A stretch of 64,000 nt of DNA from AC-56 sp963798705 (GTDB lineage: Bacteria; Actinomycetota; Thermoleophilia; Solirubrobacterales; 70-9): NCBI GenBank assembly GCA_963798705.1, contig CAWCTW010000005.1, positions 2,467,741 through 2,531,740 on the forward strand, written 5' to 3'. Under the pieces are notes generated by a model, which was not told the origin of the DNA, searched no databases, and worked only from the letters and a program-made list of their open reading frames with translations. Each line of letters opens with the position of its first letter. Positions within the stretch are counted from its first letter, which is position 1. The translations under genes were made by a program, and so were the position numbers. This document shows positions 60,986 to 64,000 of this stretch, piece after piece.

Positions 60986-63909
60986 TCAAGATTAAACAAA
61001 ATCATAATTTCGGGAATTAGAAATGTCTAAGTTTGAAAGCTTTGATATTTTAATGTAATCAACTTCTGGTATCTGATATTTCTCATTGTAATACTTTTCA
61101 TTCAACAGCTTTGAAGAATCAACTTCATCAGTATTGTTCCAATGATTATGAGAGTATAGTTTAATATTGATTCTTTTAGGATTTTCAAAGAACATATAAT
61201 TAAAATGTCTTACTACTTGATCTTTGTTCACTTTTTCAATAGCTTCAATTATCTTAGAATGCCAGTCAAAATCATAAGTTCCATCAATTATTTCATTCCA
61301 ATACTTATTAGTCTCTTCATTTAAAGACAAATCTTTTTGCATGTAAATCTTAATAAGTGCTTTCTTTGCAAGTTCAACTTCTTCCTCTTTAATAGTTGTC
61401 ATTCTTTCATCTTTTATCATTTACAAAAATTCATTTATCCTATGTAAAAGGTAGTCTGGGCCTTTTACACTTGATTATATAATTATCCTTCCATGAATAA
61501 TTTGCTTAATTATGTATGCCTGACTTGCCACTATATAACCTAGTTGCTCTTTAGTTCTCAGAGTATTAAATGTAGGTTCTTTAAGCAAATGAAAAAGTAC
61601 TGAGTTTATAGCTGAATCTTCATAGGTCCTTGGACCATGCTAAAAAACTGCAGCTACAGCTGAGTTAGGGTTGTTAGGATCTTCATTCATCTCATCATAA
61701 TCTGCTACAAAATTTGCTGGAAGTTTTAGTAAGCGCATATCTACAGTATAATCATCAGTTAGCATTTAATAAGTTAAGTTTTATTAACATTTGTTTACTA
61801 TTTATATAGCTTCATCTTATGTCAAGTGGCCCATGATTAACCATTCAATCTTGAAATTTTTCAACCATAAATTTTTCATTTCTTCAAATTTTTCAAAAGT
61901 CATTTATTCCTTAATAGTCTTTAATAACTCCTCATCATGAAACTTGCAAGAATGCATACAACTTTAGAACTTATTATCTAAATTCATATATGGCTCTTTC
62001 TTCTTCTCGTTCTCATAAAACCTTATTATTAGCTATCTCTGATCTTCAAAATACTCTCTAGTAACATAAAAATTCTATATTTGTTTCATTATTTCTGAGA
62101 TAAAAGCAGATATACCGTCATTATAACCAGAGAATTTACACTACATGTTTTCTAATGTGAAACTTGTATTGAAATGTATTCCTGCTATTGAAGCCATATA
62201 AGTAAGTTCTCTTAAATGTTCACTGAGGCAATTCTTCCATAAAACAACGAAGTTTTAACTTAAAGGTAGTGAATGGATAGCTGCAATCAATGATAGATTT
62301 TTGCATTGCAATTAATATAAGGTTTTTCAAATTAATCATCTTATTTAAACCACAGATTGGGTAAAGTTTCCACTTTAATTGGTAAAGCTGGCTTCTCACC
62401 CTCATTCTTAGAAGCCTTATTTTGTAATAAGTTCCTTGGGATAAAATGATTGACAGGTGGATTGCCTATGTTCATGTCTGCAGTTGGAGATACTACAGAA
62501 AGTGTTATAAGAAAGTCTCATCCAATTTTTGCCTTGTAAATGGTGTACCATACCACTTTTCTTTTAATAGATTTTACTCTTACTACTCTACTATCTTACT
62601 TGCAAATATCACAAAACTATTATAAGGTGTAAGCATGTCAAGTCTTTTTTGAATTTCTTAAGGGTCAAAAGTTTCTATAGCATATGGTCTCCATAATATA
62701 TCTTCTATTTCTTCATCTTTAACCTTAGTCATTCTCATTGACAAGCCATTGGCATAGCTCATAGCATTAACTTTATTCATATAGTCAAACTCAATATTAT
62801 GAATTTGTTGAATTTCTTCAAATATGTACTCTTAAACACCTTCATTTCTTGATCTTGTTAATGAACATATAGACGATCCTAAGACTTTAAGATACTAGTT
62901 TTCACCTTTCTCTGTTAAAGTTATATCTACTTTCAACTAGTCTATGGCTTTCATTCTATGTGAGGAATATGCTGAGAGTGTTGTTGCTAAACCCTGGCTT
63001 ATTAAATAACTCAAGAGAGAGTTAGGACCCTCATGTCCAAGAATATGAGTGATATATGAGTTGGGCTTCACTTTCCACAAATGTTCTGAAAAGGGTAAGA
63101 TCCAAGTCAACTTTAGTTGTTTTAAATTCTTATTAGGAACTACTTTGTAAATGGTTCCAAAAGAATCTACATCATCATAGACTATATCTTTAGAGAAATC
63201 TTTAAGCTCCAAATTTTTATTAGTCACTTCTGAGAAATTATCTATAGCAAGTTGTTCTAGCGTGTCTAAGGAATGTCTCCCCAACCATAACTAGATTCAT
63301 GATATTACTAGAATAATATGACTCATGAAACTTTAACAAATCTTCTCTAATGTTAGGATATTTCAAAGTCTCAAGCCCTCCAGTTGAGAACTTATTTAAA
63401 ACACTACCTTATTTGACTATTTCTGATTTCTCCAATTGGAAGAACCTTCTACTATCTTCACTTAAGTTCTTCTTGTATTCAGAATCCACTGCGTTCATTT
63501 CTCTCTCTGTAGCGGATTCTGTAAACAAAGGTTCTTTAAAGAACTATGAGAAAATATCAATAGCCTCGGGAAATGCTTCATTCTTAATATCAAAGTAATA
63601 GTATGTGTAATCCTCACCTGTGGCAGCATTCTTAAGTCCACCATTGCTTTGAATAAACTTTGAATAGGAATTTTCCTCGGGATACTTCTTAGTGCCTAAG
63701 AACAACATATGCTCCAAGAAATGAGCAAGACCATTGGCATGCTAGGGATCATACAGGTTACCCACACTCACATGTAGACAAGCACTGCTCTTTTCAACAT
63801 CTTAATCAGAGACTAACAAACATCTGAGGTCATTTCTTAACTTAATGTATTTATAAGTTCTATCGTCACTCTTGCTCTTTCTGATCATATTTGACAGTGA
63901 TTTTATCAT
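60986..63909 (-). CDS. Insulin-degrading-enzyme-like M16 metalloprotease (ciliate code; several indels)
   Basis: From ATG 63909 the chain contains HFLEHMLFLGTKKYPEENSY (63709-63723 is HFLEH, the inverted HxxEH zinc motif), DYTYYYFDI, NAVDSEYKKN, and GRHSLDTLEQLAI. Further on come HILGHEGPNSLLSYLISQG, LWFKQDD, ELTYMASIAG, and TLRTKEQLGYIV (61521-61580), all hallmarks of insulysin. Four in-frame UAR codons in the first 170 codons (63804 TAA, 63744 TAG, 63546 TAG, 63411 TAA) must encode Gln; TGA at 60986-60988 ends the frame. At least four single-base shifts occur (near 63282, 62515, 62300, 62245). Insulysins cleave small peptides in a closed chamber. Confidence 0.88.
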
Positions 63910-63981
63910 TTTGTGTATTTTTAATATATTACTTGAATCTTTTACTATTATTTTCAATATAGTAATATTATTATTCATGTA

Positions 63982-64000
63982 GGGGTTTTGGGGTTTTGGG
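63982..64000. repeat. Ciliate telomere, G4T4 repeats (right end)
   Basis: GGGGTTTTGGGGTTTTGGG closes the window, the complement of the left-end repeat. The run is cut by the window edge. Confidence 0.95.

Larger units (their letters stand above)
60916..64000. other. Stichotrich ciliate macronuclear nanochromosome
   Basis: An AT-rich 3.1-kb segment bounded by C4A4 repeats at the left and G4T4 repeats at the right, containing one gene that fills nearly all of it with UTRs of only about 40 and 70 bp. That is the architecture of gene-sized macronuclear chromosomes of Oxytricha/Stylonychia-type ciliates. Composition changes abruptly at the left telomere. The right telomere runs to the last base of the window, so whether sequence continues beyond is unknown. 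Confidence 0.93.

Noticed and set aside
60916..64000. Horizontal transfer of a eukaryotic protease gene into the bacterium
   Set aside because: Intact telomeres at both ends, a reassigned code and unchanged AT-rich composition argue for foreign DNA joined artificially, not an assimilated gene.
60916..64000. Euplotes origin of the nanochromosome (also C4A4, 28-bp telomere)
   Set aside because: Euplotes uses UAA/UAG as stops and UGA as Cys; here UAA/UAG occur in frame at conserved positions and UGA terminates.
1..64000. CRISPR array, prophage, or insertion-sequence transposase
   Set aside because: No regularly spaced repeats, phage structural genes, integrase or transposase frames with recognisable motifs were found.

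Overview
Bases 1 to about 60,915 are very GC-rich, densely coded bacterial DNA. The remaining 3.1 kb (about 60,916-64,000) is AT-rich and is not bacterial. The bacterial part looks like a soil actinomycete, probably class Thermoleophilia (Solirubrobacter-like). This is an inference from the gene mix: many small SnoaL/NTF2-like proteins beginning MSQEN, VOC proteins, an ECF sigma factor with a secreted-style tail, and a secreted transglycosylase with LytM-like and M15-like domains. It also rests on the frequent placement of a TAnnnT -10 box only 6-11 nt before the start codon, as expected for leaderless mRNAs.

Layout. 0-16 kb: dienelactone hydrolase tail, R2-like di-iron protein, membrane-tail sigma factor, tRNA-Leu(TAA), F420-dependent-type reductase, orphan Phd antitoxin, aldehyde dehydrogenase, GAF/PAS/SpoIIE phosphatase, adenylate cyclase facing a Crp-like regulator, TPP enzyme, and the secreted wall hydrolase. 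16-35 kb: small VOC, AraC and NTF2 genes, MFS pump with divergent MarR, His-rich lipoprotein, MMPL transporter operon, aldo/keto reductase, SDR, FAD monooxygenase, LigD-type primase-polymerase, exonuclease III and others. 34.6-39.1 kb: gamma-glutamyltransferase, then a signalling locus (MerR-receiver plus KaiC-like ATPase, divergent from a STAS protein). 40.5-51.6 kb: histidine phosphatase, SDR, LuxR regulator, a triad-less alpha/beta hydrolase homologue, a frameshifted kinase-aminotransferase fusion, an HTH/nucleotidyltransferase pair, WS/DGAT acyltransferase and an NDH-2/SQR-like oxidoreductase. 51.7-55.2 kb: ornithine aminotransferase, a GTP-binding protein of the cyclic-2,3-diphosphoglycerate synthetase type, and carbamate kinase. 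55.2-58.8 kb: a toxin-antitoxin island (two VapBC pairs, HicAB, a wrecked PIN module). 58.9-60.7 kb: typA/bipA.

The bacterial part carries several gene scraps. Three (pieces of typA, ornithine aminotransferase and an SDR) have a full-length relative elsewhere in this window. Several genes also carry single-base frame disruptions.

The final 3.1 kb begins with C4A4 repeats and ends with G4T4 repeats. It encodes one insulin-degrading-enzyme-like M16 metalloprotease on the minus strand, readable only if UAA and UAG mean glutamine and UGA is stop. That combination identifies a macronuclear nanochromosome of a stichotrich ciliate (Oxytricha/Stylonychia type) abutting bacterial DNA. A chimeric assembly or read is the most likely explanation.
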